Assembly: GCF_002215215.1 (NCBI RefSeq)
Contig: NZ_CP018632.1
Location: 2,042,501 to 2,106,500 of the forward strand
From: Granulosicoccus antarcticus IMCC3135
Lineage (GTDB): Bacteria > Pseudomonadota > Gammaproteobacteria > Granulosicoccales > Granulosicoccaceae
Reading direction: 5' to 3'
DNA: 64,000 bases
The position numbers and the translations under genes were made by a program. The notes below the pieces were generated by a model. That model was not told where the DNA came from, did no database searches, and saw nothing but the letters and a program-made list of their open reading frames with translations. Numbering within the stretch: position 1 is the first letter of the stretch; each line of letters starts with the position of its first letter. Below, piece by piece: positions 26,697 to 34,442 of the stretch.

Positions 26697-27998
26697 ATGC
26701 CCGCATCCGTTTTTGTACCCCTTGTTTTACTGGTTCTTGTTCTTGGCTCCGGTGTGTGGGTAGGCCTGGGACTCTTTGGTATCGGCATAGTCAGCCTGGA
26801 GCTGTTCAGGTCGATTCCTGTCGACAAACTGCTGGCGCAGGCGGTGTGGAACGGGCTGAATTCGCCAGAGCTTCTGGCATTGCCACTGTTCATCATGATG
26901 GCTGAATTACTTTATCGATCCCGTTTCATTGATGGCCTGTTTGAGGCTCTCGAGCCTTGGCTTCGGCATTTGCCGGGCGGTCTGCTACACATCAATATCG
27001 TTGGTTGTACCCTGTTTGCCCTTATTTCCGGGTCATCCGCTGCTACAACCAGCTCGGTTGGCCGCATTACCATCAACGAGTTGCTTGAGCGCGGGTACGA
27101 CGAGAAGCTCATTCACGGCACCTTGGCTGGGGCAGGGACGCTGGGTTTCCTGATACCTCCCAGCATCGTGATGATTATCTACGGCGTTTTGTCACAAACT
27201 TCTGTGTTGAAGCTGTTTGCAGCCGGGCTGCTGCCAGGATTGCTACTGGCTGCCTGTTTTATGGGTTTTGTGATGATCGTGGCCTTCCTGCGTCCTGACA
27301 AAATCGGCAAAATTGAGTCAAGTGATGAAAACATCTGGCGAACCCGGTTCTCCAGGTTGCCAAGGTTATTGCCTTTTTTGATTCTGATCGTCTCCATCCT
27401 GGGGACCATGTACGGGGGGCTGGCCAGCCCTACAGAAGCGGCGGCGGTTGCGGTTGTGGCAACTATTTGCATCATGGCATTTGAAGGGAGTTTGTCGCTT
27501 GCAAGCCTGAGTGCTGCCGCCATCGGCACTTCACGCACGGTATCAATGCTCGGACTGATCATTGCGGCCGCATCGTTCCTGTCAGTAGCGATGGGCTTTC
27601 TGGGAATGCCACAAGCTATCGAGGCACATATCACCAACCTTGAGCTCTCTCCCTTGACCTTGATTCTGCTGTTGGTCGTTATCTATATCATTCTGGGCAG
27701 TTTTCTTGAAGGTATGTCGATCATCGTCATCACCATACCTATCGCCTTGCCACTGGTTGTGGGTGCAGGCTACGATCCGATCTGGTTTGGTATCTTTCTG
27801 ATCCTGATGGTGGAGCTTGCACAGATATCTCCCCCTGTCGGTATGAATCTCTTCGTTCTACAAGGGTTGACGCGAAAACCACTTGGTCAGATAGTAGTGG
27901 CAGCCTTGCCGTTCTTTTTCATCATGCTGAGTTTTGTTGCGCTACTGGCCGTGGCTCCGGGAATAGTGACCTGGCTTCCCAGGGTATTATTTGGTTGA
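26697..27998 (+). CDS. TRAP transporter large permease (DctM family)
   Basis: A 433-residue polytopic membrane protein with about a dozen hydrophobic helices. Family motifs include LALPLFIMMAELLYRS, SGSSAATTSSVGRI, GAGTLGFLIPPSIVMIIYG and GGLASPTEAAAVAVV, and the late ELAQISPPVGMNLFVLQ. This is the ion-coupled translocation subunit of the TRAP system. It begins about 33 bases after the DctQ stop. No enzyme gene follows in the operon, only the TetR gene in the next transcription unit. Confidence 0.93.
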   Translation: MPASVFVPLVLLVLVLGSGVWVGLGLFGIGIVSLELFRSIPVDKLLAQAVWNGLNSPELLALPLFIMMAELLYRSRFIDGLFEALEPWLRHLPGGLLHINIVGCTLFALISGSSAATTSSVGRITINELLERGYDEKLIHGTLAGAGTLGFLIPPSIVMIIYGVLSQTSVLKLFAAGLLPGLLLAACFMGFVMIVAFLRPDKIGKIESSDENIWRTRFSRLPRLLPFLILIVSILGTMYGGLASPTEAAAVAVVATICIMAFEGSLSLASLSAAAIGTSRTVSMLGLIIAAASFLSVAMGFLGMPQAIEAHITNLELSPLTLILLLVVIYIILGSFLEGMSIIVITIPIALPLVVGAGYDPIWFGIFLILMVELAQISPPVGMNLFVLQGLTRKPLGQIVVAALPFFFIMLSFVALLAVAPGIVTWLPRVLFG

Positions 27999-28084
27999 TG
28001 TGGGGATGTAGCCATCAACAGCACTTCATTCTCTAGATATTGAATACCGAATGTGTTCTGTCTCGCGTTTTTCTTGCACAAGCG

Positions 28085-28113
28085 TTGACAACCTACTAGT
28101 AGGAAGGTATTCT
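28085..28113 (+). promoter_or_regulatory. Strong promoter of the TetR gene, apparently leaderless, with an operator in the spacer
   Basis: TTGACA (28085-28090) and TATTCT (28108-28113) are separated by exactly 17 bases. The spacer holds the palindrome CCTACTAGTAGG (28092-28103), the same motif repeated before the SDR gene. The expected transcription start, about seven bases past the -10, coincides with the ATG at 28120, and no Shine-Dalgarno exists, so the mRNA is probably leaderless. The layout predicts autorepression. Confidence 0.65.
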
Positions 28114-28119
28114 CGCTGC

Positions 28120-28686
28120 ATGAACAACAACCCGACAAGAGATCTCATATTGAACAGTGCGCAGGCACTGGCACAATCACGAGGGTTCAACGGGTTCAGT
28201 TATGCCGATATTGCTGCAGAAATAGGGATCAGAAAAGCCAGTATTCATCATCATTTTCCATCCAAGCATGATCTGGAAACCGAGTTGCTTGAGCGATACA
28301 GAGAAGGGTTTGTTGCTGAGCTCAAGTCCATTGAATCCAGTGTGTCTGGGAGTGTGGAGCGGTTGCAACGCTATGCGCAGTTGTATACCAACACCTTGAA
28401 CAATCACTGCATTTGTCTGGCGGGAATGATGGCGTCGGATGTTGGGGCTTTGCCAGAGCAGTTAAAACCATCACTGGCATCATTTTTCAAGGAGCATATT
28501 GAATGGCTGACCAAGGTAATGACGGCAGGTAAGGGGACCGGTGAATTCAATTTCACAGGCAGTGCTCAATCCCAGGCGAGCGCTTTTCTGGCGGCCTTGC
28601 AAGGAGGCTTGTTGATGGCGAATGCCATGGGGGATGAGGCAGTATTCAAGAAATTGAAGCAGACACTGGTTTCACAGCTGAAGTAA
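28120..28686 (+). CDS. TetR family transcriptional regulator
   Basis: A regulator of 188 residues. I place the start at ATG 28120 because the TetR helix-turn-helix begins soon after (TRDLILNSAQALAQSRGFNG, then YADIAAEIGIRKASIHHHFPSKHDL). A longer frame from 28051 would span the promoter. The C-terminal helical domain resembles the TetR_C group that senses small aromatic or electrophilic molecules. Four copies of a CTAGTAGG-type palindrome flank it: one in its own promoter and three before the downstream SDR gene. It very probably represses both, with the SDR product handling the inducer. Confidence 0.92.
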   Translation: MNNNPTRDLILNSAQALAQSRGFNGFSYADIAAEIGIRKASIHHHFPSKHDLETELLERYREGFVAELKSIESSVSGSVERLQRYAQLYTNTLNNHCICLAGMMASDVGALPEQLKPSLASFFKEHIEWLTKVMTAGKGTGEFNFTGSAQSQASAFLAALQGGLLMANAMGDEAVFKKLKQTLVSQLK

Positions 28687-28708
28687 TTATTTTTGTTTGT
28701 CAATTGAA

Positions 28709-28724
28709 CCTACCTACTAGTTGG
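28709..28724. promoter_or_regulatory. TetR operator copy 1 before SDR
   Basis: CCTACCTACTAGTTGG matches the pattern CCTAC-N6-GTAGG with one change in the right half. It is the first of three copies between the TetR and SDR genes. Confidence 0.6.
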
Positions 28725-28784
28725 GTGTCATAAGATTTAGAAGATAGTAGTCACGGGTATGTGAGAGATTCTCTGTCTATTAAG

Positions 28785-28800
28785 CCTACCATCTAGTAGG
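28785..28800. promoter_or_regulatory. TetR operator copy 2 before SDR
   Basis: CCTACCATCTAGTAGG is a perfect CCTAC-N6-GTAGG palindrome, 76 bases from copy 1 (start to start). Confidence 0.65.
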
Positions 28801-28865
28801 TTGATGGAAGAGGCAAGTTTGTAATCAGAAGTTGAAGCAAGATCCATTTTTATTTATTCATTTAT

Positions 28866-28881
28866 CCTACCTTCTAGTAGG
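28866..28881. promoter_or_regulatory. TetR operator copy 3 before SDR
   Basis: CCTACCTTCTAGTAGG is a perfect CCTAC-N6-GTAGG palindrome, 81 bases from copy 2 and 20 bases before the SDR start. A weak promoter (TTGAAG at 28832, TATTCA at 28855, spacing 17) would place the transcription start inside this copy. Confidence 0.65.
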
Positions 28882-28901
28882 ATGCTAACGAGAAGAAAAC
28901 C

Positions 28902-29657
28902 ATGTTCAACAATGAAACAGTCGTAATTACAGGTGGAACCAGCGGAATCGGACTGCGCGTAGCCGAGCGTTTAAGCAAGGCTGGTGCACGAACTGTGCTG
29001 GTCGGGCGTAATGCTGAGAAGGGTGAAGCTGCAGCAAGGGCCATTGCCGGAGCAAGCTTTGTTCAAGCAGATCTTGGGGATGTGGTGGATGTCGAGAGAC
29101 TGGTTGCTCGTCTGAACAGAGACTTTCCAGGTATTCGTTACCTGGTCAACAATGCTGGCATATTCATCCCGCAGCCGTTTGTCGATGCCGAACAGAAAGA
29201 CTATGACAGTTACCATGACATCAACCGCGGTACCTATTTTCTGACTCAGGCTATCGTCAAGCAGATCATTAGTGATGATCGCCCGGGCGCCATCGTGAAT
29301 GTGGGTTCCATGTGGGCTCATCAGGCCATCAAAGCGACGCCTTCAGCGGCCTATTCCATGGCCAAGGCCGGACTGCATGCGTTTACACAGCATCTGGCGA
29401 TGGAGTTGGGTGACAAGAACATCAGGGCCAATGCCGTAGCACCTGCGGTAGTGGAAACACCGGTGTACAACAGTTTTATCCCAGAAGAGCAGGTGGCTGA
29501 AGCTCTGGCAGGCTTTAACGCATTTCATCCTATCGGACGAATTGGTACTCCGGATGAAGTGGCCGCGGCTGTCGAGTTTCTTCTGTCCGACGAGGCGTCC
29601 TGGATCACGGGTTCTATCCTCAATGTGGATGGCGGTGTGATGGCTGGACGTAACTAA
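28902..29657 (+). CDS. Short-chain dehydrogenase/reductase (SDR)
   Basis: A 251-residue cytosolic NAD(P)-dependent oxidoreductase of the classical SDR type. The cofactor motif TGGTSGIG lies near residue 12, NNAG near 88, the catalytic Ser region near 135 and YSMAK with Tyr and Lys near 152, then a late [19 protein letters not shown] after the second strand suggests an NADP preference. Three operators for the upstream TetR gene precede it. Its TAA stop codon is at the same time the 3-base target repeat of the IS element that begins on the next base. Substrate unknown, but the regulation suggests a role in detoxifying or degrading a small carbonyl or alcohol. Confidence 0.92.
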   Translation: MFNNETVVITGGTSGIGLRVAERLSKAGARTVLVGRNAEKGEAAARAIAGASFVQADLGDVVDVERLVARLNRDFPGIRYLVNNAGIFIPQPFVDAEQKDYDSYHDINRGTYFLTQAIVKQIISDDRPGAIVNVGSMWAHQAIKATPSAAYSMAKAGLHAFTQHLAMELGDKNIRANAVAPAVVETPVYNSFIPEEQVAEALAGFNAFHPIGRIGTPDEVAAAVEFLLSDEASWITGSILNVDGGVMAGRN

Positions 29658-29683
29658 GGGCCTGTGCATAAATAACTATTCAA
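29658..29683 (+). repeat. Left terminal inverted repeat of the IS
   Basis: Begins GGGCCTGTGCATAAAT and matches the reverse complement of 30961-30986 at 21 of 26 positions. Confidence 0.8.
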
Positions 29684-29698
29684 TTACACAGAGTTGCA

Positions 29699-30931
29699 TT
29701 ATTCCCGTGGTTTTATCGTGTAGTTCCACTCGCCATGGAATTTGTGGGGGTGCAGGTTGATTGACTCCATTTCTTCGTCCGTTACCTTGCGCCCTTTCTC
29801 GTAGGTGTTTGTGTCAAGCTCACAGCGTACTTCTAGTCCTTGTTCTGTCTTCGTCGCTCCGATCAGCTCGATTACCGTGCGATAATCGTACAACGGCTTG
29901 CCGCGCCAGTTCATGGTGATAAAGCTGAAGAGTCGGTGCTCGATTCGATTCCATTTGCTCGTGCCCGGCGGAAAGTGGCTGACGCTGATTGATCGACCCA
30001 GCTCGTCACTGAGCCCCTGAAGTTCAAGCTTCCAGAGCCGGCTGCGGTAACCGTTACTGCCCCCGCAGTCGGCGGTGATAAAAATCTCGCGCGCCGATCC
30101 GTAACGTGCCTTGCCGGATGTCTGCCACCAGCGGCGGATGCTTTGCACCGCAAACTCGGCCGTGTCCGCACTGATCCCGACGTTCACCCAGGCGTCGTTG
30201 TCCGCGATGTCGTAAACGCCGTACGGAGCCACCCTGCCAAGCTCACCCTTGAAATCGTGGGTCTTGACCTTCTCCGGCTCACCTTTGGGGCGATATTCTT
30301 GGCCGCTGTTCTTGAAGGCTCCGACAAGCTCCTTCTTTTTCGTGTCTACCGACAGCGCAGGCTGTGCAGCCTTTATGTGTCGCTTGCTCTGTTTGGCGAT
30401 ATATAGAAATTGCGCGTTGCGGTCTGGATGCTGAGCTCCTTCGATCGTTTTTGCGTTGCCTTGCAAAGAGTAGCCCAACTGTTTGAGCAGCGTCGACACG
30501 CTCCGGAAACTCACTGAATGCCCTGCCGCGCCAAGCTCGTTTGCGAGCACCCGCACGCTCTTGGTCGTCCAACGCAGCGGCGACTGTGGATCGCCGCGTG
30601 TGCCCGGCTCCACAAGCGACTCCAGAGCACCGAGCAGTTCGGGGTCTTCGGCAAGTTTCGAGGGGCGTCCGGCACCCGGACGACGAACTCGACGCGGAGA
30701 CTCAATCGCGCCGCCGTTGCGCTCCATCAGCTCGGCGATGCCGCTACGTATAGTAGGCATCGATAGGGCACTTGCTTCGTGAACGATCGTGATGCCGCCG
30801 TGACCCAATGCCATCGCCTCGGTGGCAGCCCATTCGCGCCGGCCTCGTTCGTCGAGTGAGGGAAGGATTTGCGAATATTTCAAACCAATTTTATCTACGA
30901 GACGCTTGCGCGACAATTCTTCTCTGCTCAT
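29699..30931 (-). CDS. ISAzo13-family transposase
   Basis: A 410-residue DDE transposase of the type long annotated as Rhodopirellula transposase. An N-terminal helix-turn-helix region (about 25-75) precedes the GAGRPSKL linker. The RNase H-like core has the first acidic residue in ALSVDTKKKEL, a second in FITADCGGSNGYRSR and the third Glu in WNRIEHRLFSFITMNWRGKPL. The C-terminal YDYRTVIELIGAT and the final HGEWNYTIKP are family features. Length is full and no frame damage is seen, so it may be active. Its GC content is higher than that of the flanking genes, in keeping with recent arrival. Confidence 0.9.
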   Translation of the reverse strand: MSREELSRKRLVDKIGLKYSQILPSLDERGRREWAATEAMALGHGGITIVHEASALSMPTIRSGIAELMERNGGAIESPRRVRRPGAGRPSKLAEDPELLGALESLVEPGTRGDPQSPLRWTTKSVRVLANELGAAGHSVSFRSVSTLLKQLGYSLQGNAKTIEGAQHPDRNAQFLYIAKQSKRHIKAAQPALSVDTKKKELVGAFKNSGQEYRPKGEPEKVKTHDFKGELGRVAPYGVYDIADNDAWVNVGISADTAEFAVQSIRRWWQTSGKARYGSAREIFITADCGGSNGYRSRLWKLELQGLSDELGRSISVSHFPPGTSKWNRIEHRLFSFITMNWRGKPLYDYRTVIELIGATKTEQGLEVRCELDTNTYEKGRKVTDEEMESINLHPHKFHGEWNYTIKPRE

Positions 30932-30960
30932 GTGCTGAGCGTAGCAGATATTCTTATAAT

Positions 30961-30986
30961 TTGAATATTAATATTTGCACAGACCC
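30961..30986 (-). repeat. Right terminal inverted repeat of the IS
   Basis: Ends in TTTGCACAGACCC, the complement of the left repeat, and is followed by TAA. Confidence 0.8.
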
Positions 30987-31024
30987 TAAGTAGATATTTC
31001 AATACAACAAGCAGGAATGAGGTC

Positions 31025-31231
31025 ATGAAAAAGCACATACACCCCGTTATAACGCCTACGGTATTCGCCTGCTCAAATTGCGGGACTGAGATTCCATCTG
31101 CATCAACAAGGCAGGATCATGCGAGCCTTGATGTCTGTTCCAACTGCCATCCGGCGTATACAGGGAGGGTGGTGAGTGCAGTGTCAGGAAGCAGAGTCGA
31201 TGCTTTCAATGAGCGCTATGGGGTCAGGTAG
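31025..31231 (+). CDS. rpmE: 50S ribosomal protein L31 paralogue (zinc-ribbon form)
   Basis: A 68-residue protein with the L31 pattern: MKKHIHP at the N-terminus, CSNC and CSNCHPAYTG as two CxxC pairs, and RVDAFNERYG at the end. The four cysteines mark the zinc-binding (C+) form. The middle (EIPSASTRQDHASLD) departs from typical L31, which suggests a divergent second copy rather than the main ribosomal gene. ATGAGG precedes the ATG. Before the IS arrived it lay about 35 bases after the SDR stop, so it may have been in the TetR-controlled operon; it is now cut off from that promoter. Confidence 0.85.
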   Translation: MKKHIHPVITPTVFACSNCGTEIPSASTRQDHASLDVCSNCHPAYTGRVVSAVSGSRVDAFNERYGVR

Positions 31232-31240
31232 TTGTTTAAG

Positions 31241-31267
31241 GTACGGGCCGAATTACTCGGCCCGTAC
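31241..31267. terminator. Bidirectional terminator-like hairpin
   Basis: GTACGGGCCGA (31241-31251) and TCGGCCCGTAC (31257-31267) form a perfect 11-base GC-rich stem with loop ATTAC, between the convergent L31 and MBL genes. No U-run is present on either side. Confidence 0.6.
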
Positions 31268-31311
31268 TGACCAGTGAATGCGTTTGAGAAAGCAATAGCA
31301 GAGAAACAGTA

Positions 31312-32169
31312 CTAAAGCATTATCTTCAATCCGTCGTGTCCGACGTGCAACGGGCCTTCCCAAAAGTCTGCGACTGCCTCTTTCCAGTCCTGTTCGCCAT
31401 AGGCTGGGTCATCGGAGGGAATGAGGTGCGATAGTGCTAATTGCCTGACACCAGCTTGCGTTGCGGTTTTAGCTGCATCGTGGGCAAAAGTATGAGAGCG
31501 CAACCAGTGAGCCATCAGCTTGTCGCTACCATTGCCGACTCGTTTCATGAGTGCAGGAAGGGCGTTTTCCAGCATGGCTTCATGAATGAGAAGGTCTGCG
31601 CCACGGGCAAAATCTTCGAGGGCCGCTATTGGCGCGGTATCCCCCGAAAAAACAACATGCGCTGAAGAGGTTTTGAATGAAAGAGCAAAACAGTCCACCA
31701 AAGGAGGGTGTTCGGTGCGGATAGCCGAAATACTCAGCCCGTCGCGCTCCATCACAATGCCTGCATCCATTACATGGATCTGCAGCAAATCGCGTAGATC
31801 GGGTCGTCCTTCATCTTCGATTCTCAGCTCGATATCCGCTTTCATTGAAGCAAGGAAACCTTGCCAATAGACATCCAGGCCGGCGGGCCCCCAGACATCA
31901 ACTTTTGAACTCAAACCAGCGGTCCAGGCTGTATGGAGCAAAGGGCCGAGTTCCAGGTAATGATCTGAATGCAGATGACTGATGAAGATCAAGGAAAGAT
32001 CCTTCAGCTGCATGCCTTGATCAACCAGCCCTCTGGTAACCCCAAGGCCACAGTCAACAACAATCTGTTGCCCGTCAAGGCAGAAGAGGTTGGAGGTTGG
32101 CATGGAGGAGCCCGGACGAATTGCGGGGCCTCCTTTGGTGCCCAGAAGGGCGACGTAATTCTGAGACAT
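31312..32169 (-). CDS. MBL-fold metallo-hydrolase (RNase Z/ElaC-like subgroup)
   Basis: A 285-residue metallo-beta-lactamase-fold protein. The metal site is complete: HLHSDH (motif 2, near residue 66), the Asp of FSGDTAPI in motif 4, the HEAML segment and a final SHLIPSDD with the last His. The early VDCGLGVTRG strand is also typical. The subgroup contains tRNase Z and many small-molecule hydrolases such as arylsulfatase-like or lactone hydrolases. Its place directly after an aminotransferase gene, in an IclR-linked catabolic operon, favours a small-molecule substrate. It starts nine bases after the aminotransferase stop. Confidence 0.88.
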   Translation of the reverse strand: MSQNYVALLGTKGGPAIRPGSSMPTSNLFCLDGQQIVVDCGLGVTRGLVDQGMQLKDLSLIFISHLHSDHYLELGPLLHTAWTAGLSSKVDVWGPAGLDVYWQGFLASMKADIELRIEDEGRPDLRDLLQIHVMDAGIVMERDGLSISAIRTEHPPLVDCFALSFKTSSAHVVFSGDTAPIAALEDFARGADLLIHEAMLENALPALMKRVGNGSDKLMAHWLRSHTFAHDAAKTATQAGVRQLALSHLIPSDDPAYGEQDWKEAVADFWEGPLHVGHDGLKIML

Positions 32170-32178
32170 TCTGATTTC

Positions 32179-33525
32179 CTATGCTGCTTTGAAGCCGGCG
32201 TCCAGCGCCGATAGAATGGTGGTGGTATCTTGTTCGCTCAGCACCAGTGGTGGTGACAGTATGAGGTTGGGACCAGAAACTCTGACCATGGCGCCGGCTT
32301 GATACGTCACCTCTTGAACGGTGGCGGCAGTGTCTGCGTCGATAGGTTTTTTGGTGGCACGATCACTGACCATTTCAATGGCGGTCATGAGGCCGTAGCC
32401 GCCACGCACATCGCCGATAATGTCGTATTTTTCCATCAGAGCCTTACAGCCTTCGAACAACTGAGTGCCACGGGCGGCGGCGTTGTCTACAACATTCAAT
32501 CGTCGGGTTTCAGCCAGGCAGGCCAGGGCTGCTGCCGCACCGACAGGGTGACCTGAGTAGGTGTATCCATGTGCGATCTTGGCGGCAGGGTTGCCCTCGA
32601 AAACTTCGACCATCTTGTCACCCAGCATGACAGCGCCAAATGGAAAGAATCCGTTTGTTATTGCCTTGGCAGTGCACATCATGTCGGGTTGAATACCCCA
32701 TAGTCGTGCACCGGACCATGCGCCAGTACGACCGTAAGCGGTGATGACTTCATCGGTGATCAACAGGATGCCGTTTCTTTCGCAAATATCGCGAACCATG
32801 GGAGCGAATGAGGGGTGCGGCGGAATTACGCCTCCGGCTCCCAATATTGGCTCCATGATCATCGCTGCAATGGTATTGGCACCCTGAAATGCAATTTCGT
32901 CTTCAAGTGCGGCCACGCAAAGTTGAGCGAGTTTTTGCGGGTCGGTCTCGTTGAACGGGTTTCGGTAAGTGTAGGGTGCGGGGATGTGGAAGCAGCCGGG
33001 GAGCAGAGGCTCATACGCATTGCGGAAATTTGCATTTCCGTTAACGCTGGCGGCGCCCATATGAGTGCCATGGTAGCCTTTCTTGAGGCTGAGGAATTTG
33101 ACTCGTCCGGGGTCTCCGCGCAATTTGTGGTATTGCCGTGCAAGGCGCAGTGCTGTTTCAACGGAATCTGATCCACCGGATGTGAAAAATGATCGGCTCA
33201 TGCCATCCGGTGCGAAGAACTCGCCTAATTCGTAGGACAATTCGATGGCGACATCATTTGATGTTCCGCGGAACGTTGAGTAGTAGGGCAATCGGGATAG
33301 CTGATCGGTGATCGCATCTTTGACAGGTTGACAAGAATAGCCAAGATTGACATTCCACAAACCACCGACGCCATCGACGACACAGTGCCCGTCAATGTCT
33401 GTGATGGTGACTCCGCTCGATTGGGTGATGATCTTCGGTGGGTTGTCTATGCTGTCCTGGGGTGAGGTCATGGGGTGCCACATCAAGCGCCCGTTGTTCT
33501 CTTTCAGGAAATTCGATTTTTTCAT
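32179..33525 (-). CDS. Class III (omega) aminotransferase
   Basis: A 448-residue PLP enzyme of the acetylornithine/omega-amino-acid transaminase class. It opens with WHPMTSPQDS, and has a FFTSGGSDSVETALRLARQYH loop that binds the cofactor phosphate. KKGYHGTHMG carries the aromatic stacking residue, LLITDEVITAYGRTG the Asp for the pyridine nitrogen, and TAKAITNGFFPFGAV the Schiff-base Lys. GYTYSGHPVGAAAALA completes the site. It should transfer an amino group from an amine or beta/omega-amino acid to pyruvate or a similar acceptor. The start overlaps the IclR stop by four bases. The aldehyde formed could be oxidised by the aldehyde dehydrogenase at 37515. Confidence 0.92.
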   Translation of the reverse strand: MKKSNFLKENNGRLMWHPMTSPQDSIDNPPKIITQSSGVTITDIDGHCVVDGVGGLWNVNLGYSCQPVKDAITDQLSRLPYYSTFRGTSNDVAIELSYELGEFFAPDGMSRSFFTSGGSDSVETALRLARQYHKLRGDPGRVKFLSLKKGYHGTHMGAASVNGNANFRNAYEPLLPGCFHIPAPYTYRNPFNETDPQKLAQLCVAALEDEIAFQGANTIAAMIMEPILGAGGVIPPHPSFAPMVRDICERNGILLITDEVITAYGRTGAWSGARLWGIQPDMMCTAKAITNGFFPFGAVMLGDKMVEVFEGNPAAKIAHGYTYSGHPVGAAAALACLAETRRLNVVDNAAARGTQLFEGCKALMEKYDIIGDVRGGYGLMTAIEMVSDRATKKPIDADTAATVQEVTYQAGAMVRVSGPNLILSPPLVLSEQDTTTILSALDAGFKAA

Positions 33526-34331
33526 GCTGTGGTGTCCGCTATTTGGAAATTTGATAGTTTTTTCGCCCAGATGAGCTCGATATTTTCAGGGGTTGTTCCT
33601 CCCCAATTGTGTGTAATTTCGCGGCTGGCTATTATCAGGTGCTCGAGAATGCAGTGTTCGAGTTCCGGGGTAAATCGTGTGGCCACACTGGCCACTGATA
33701 CAGAGCCCGCAAAGAGGCCGGTCTGGTCAAAAACAGGTGTGGCGATACTGAGCACTCCCTCATCGAAGCTTCGATTGGTGTATCCGAAGCCTGTTTCCTG
33801 AGCACCCACAACGGCGTGCTTGAGTTCTTCCGCAGTTTTCAGCGTGAAGGGGGTGAAGGCTTCCATGTTTTTCAATGCCACGTCGATCAACTCTGATGGA
33901 CCAAAGGCCAGAGCGCAGAGTCCGGATGCGGTCGCATGCAGTGGATACTTTTGTAAGTCGATGATGACCCGTGTGCTGTATCTGGGTGATTCGCGGGAGG
34001 TTAGTGGGTAAATATATGTGCCTGATAAAACCGAGACATGACTTGTTTCGCTGGTTGCGTTGGCAAGTTCCACTAGCGCCGCTTCTGCTCCCATCTTGCG
34101 TGGCACCGTGCTCTCGCGTGTTTGAGCCAATTGCAGAACAACAGGACCCAGTCGATAGCGTTTGGTCAGTGGATTCTGCTCAACAAACCCAACCTCCTCA
34201 AGTGCTTGCAGGTGCCGGTAGGTCGTCGTTTTGTCACGGTGTGCCAATCGGCATAGTTGTGATAAGCCAATTTCCGGCTGAGATTTGGAAAATAAAGCTA
34301 ATAGCTCGAGAGTTTTCGCGGCGGAAGACAT
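33522..34331 (-). CDS. IclR family transcriptional regulator
   Basis: A 269-residue regulator. The N-terminal winged helix reads ALFSKSQPEIGLSQLCRLAH then DKTTTYRHLQALEEVGFVEQ, and the C-terminal effector domain includes LHATASGLCALAF and GYTNRSFDEGVLSIATPVF. It is the first gene of the leftward operon (regulator, aminotransferase, MBL hydrolase) and diverges from tctC 112 bases away. It presumably controls both directions through the GTTCAT-N3-ATGAAC palindrome at 34413. IclR proteins of this type usually respond to pathway intermediates. Confidence 0.92.
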   Translation of the reverse strand: MSSAAKTLELLALFSKSQPEIGLSQLCRLAHRDKTTTYRHLQALEEVGFVEQNPLTKRYRLGPVVLQLAQTRESTVPRKMGAEAALVELANATSETSHVSVLSGTYIYPLTSRESPRYSTRVIIDLQKYPLHATASGLCALAFGPSELIDVALKNMEAFTPFTLKTAEELKHAVVGAQETGFGYTNRSFDEGVLSIATPVFDQTGLFAGSVSVASVATRFTPELEHCILEHLIIASREITHNWGGTTPENIELIWAKKLSNFQIADTTA

Positions 34332-34368
34332 TCGATGATTTTTATTTTTTGAGATATTGAAAAAAAGT

Positions 34369-34397
34369 TTGACATAGCTTGATTAACAAGGCAATCT
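34369..34397 (+). promoter_or_regulatory. Putative tctC promoter
   Basis: TTGACA (34369-34374) is followed after 17 bases by CAATCT (34392-34397), a poor -10 that fits a promoter needing an activator. The start would lie about 10 bases before the IclR-type palindrome. Confidence 0.4.
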
Positions 34398-34412
34398 TTT
34401 TGTGAAATCGTA

Positions 34413-34427
34413 GTTCATTATATGAAC
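34413..34427. promoter_or_regulatory. IclR-type operator
   Basis: GTTCATTATATGAAC is a perfect inverted repeat (GTTCAT-N3-ATGAAC) in the 112-base space between the divergent iclR-like and tctC genes, 16 bases before the tctC start. GTTC/GAAC half sites are common among IclR-family operators. Confidence 0.6.
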
Positions 34428-34442
34428 CATTAATCGGAGTGA

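Larger units (their letters stand above)
29658..30986 (-). mobile_element. ISAzo13-family insertion sequence, apparently complete
   Basis: A 1,329-base element bounded by imperfect 26-base inverted repeats (21 of 26 identical), each starting GGG(C/T)CTGTGCA. The trinucleotide TAA occurs directly outside both ends (29655-29657 and 30987-30989) and is a likely target duplication. The single gene inside is a full-length transposase on the minus strand. The insertion falls between the SDR gene and the L31 gene without breaking either. Confidence 0.85.

Noticed and set aside
28051-28119. Longer N-terminus for the TetR regulator
   Set aside because: It would translate through the promoter and operator; the family N-terminus begins at 28120.
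30483-30782. Open frames antisense to the IS transposase
   Set aside because: They are by-products of the GC-rich transposase gene; the minus-strand protein is clearly the real one.
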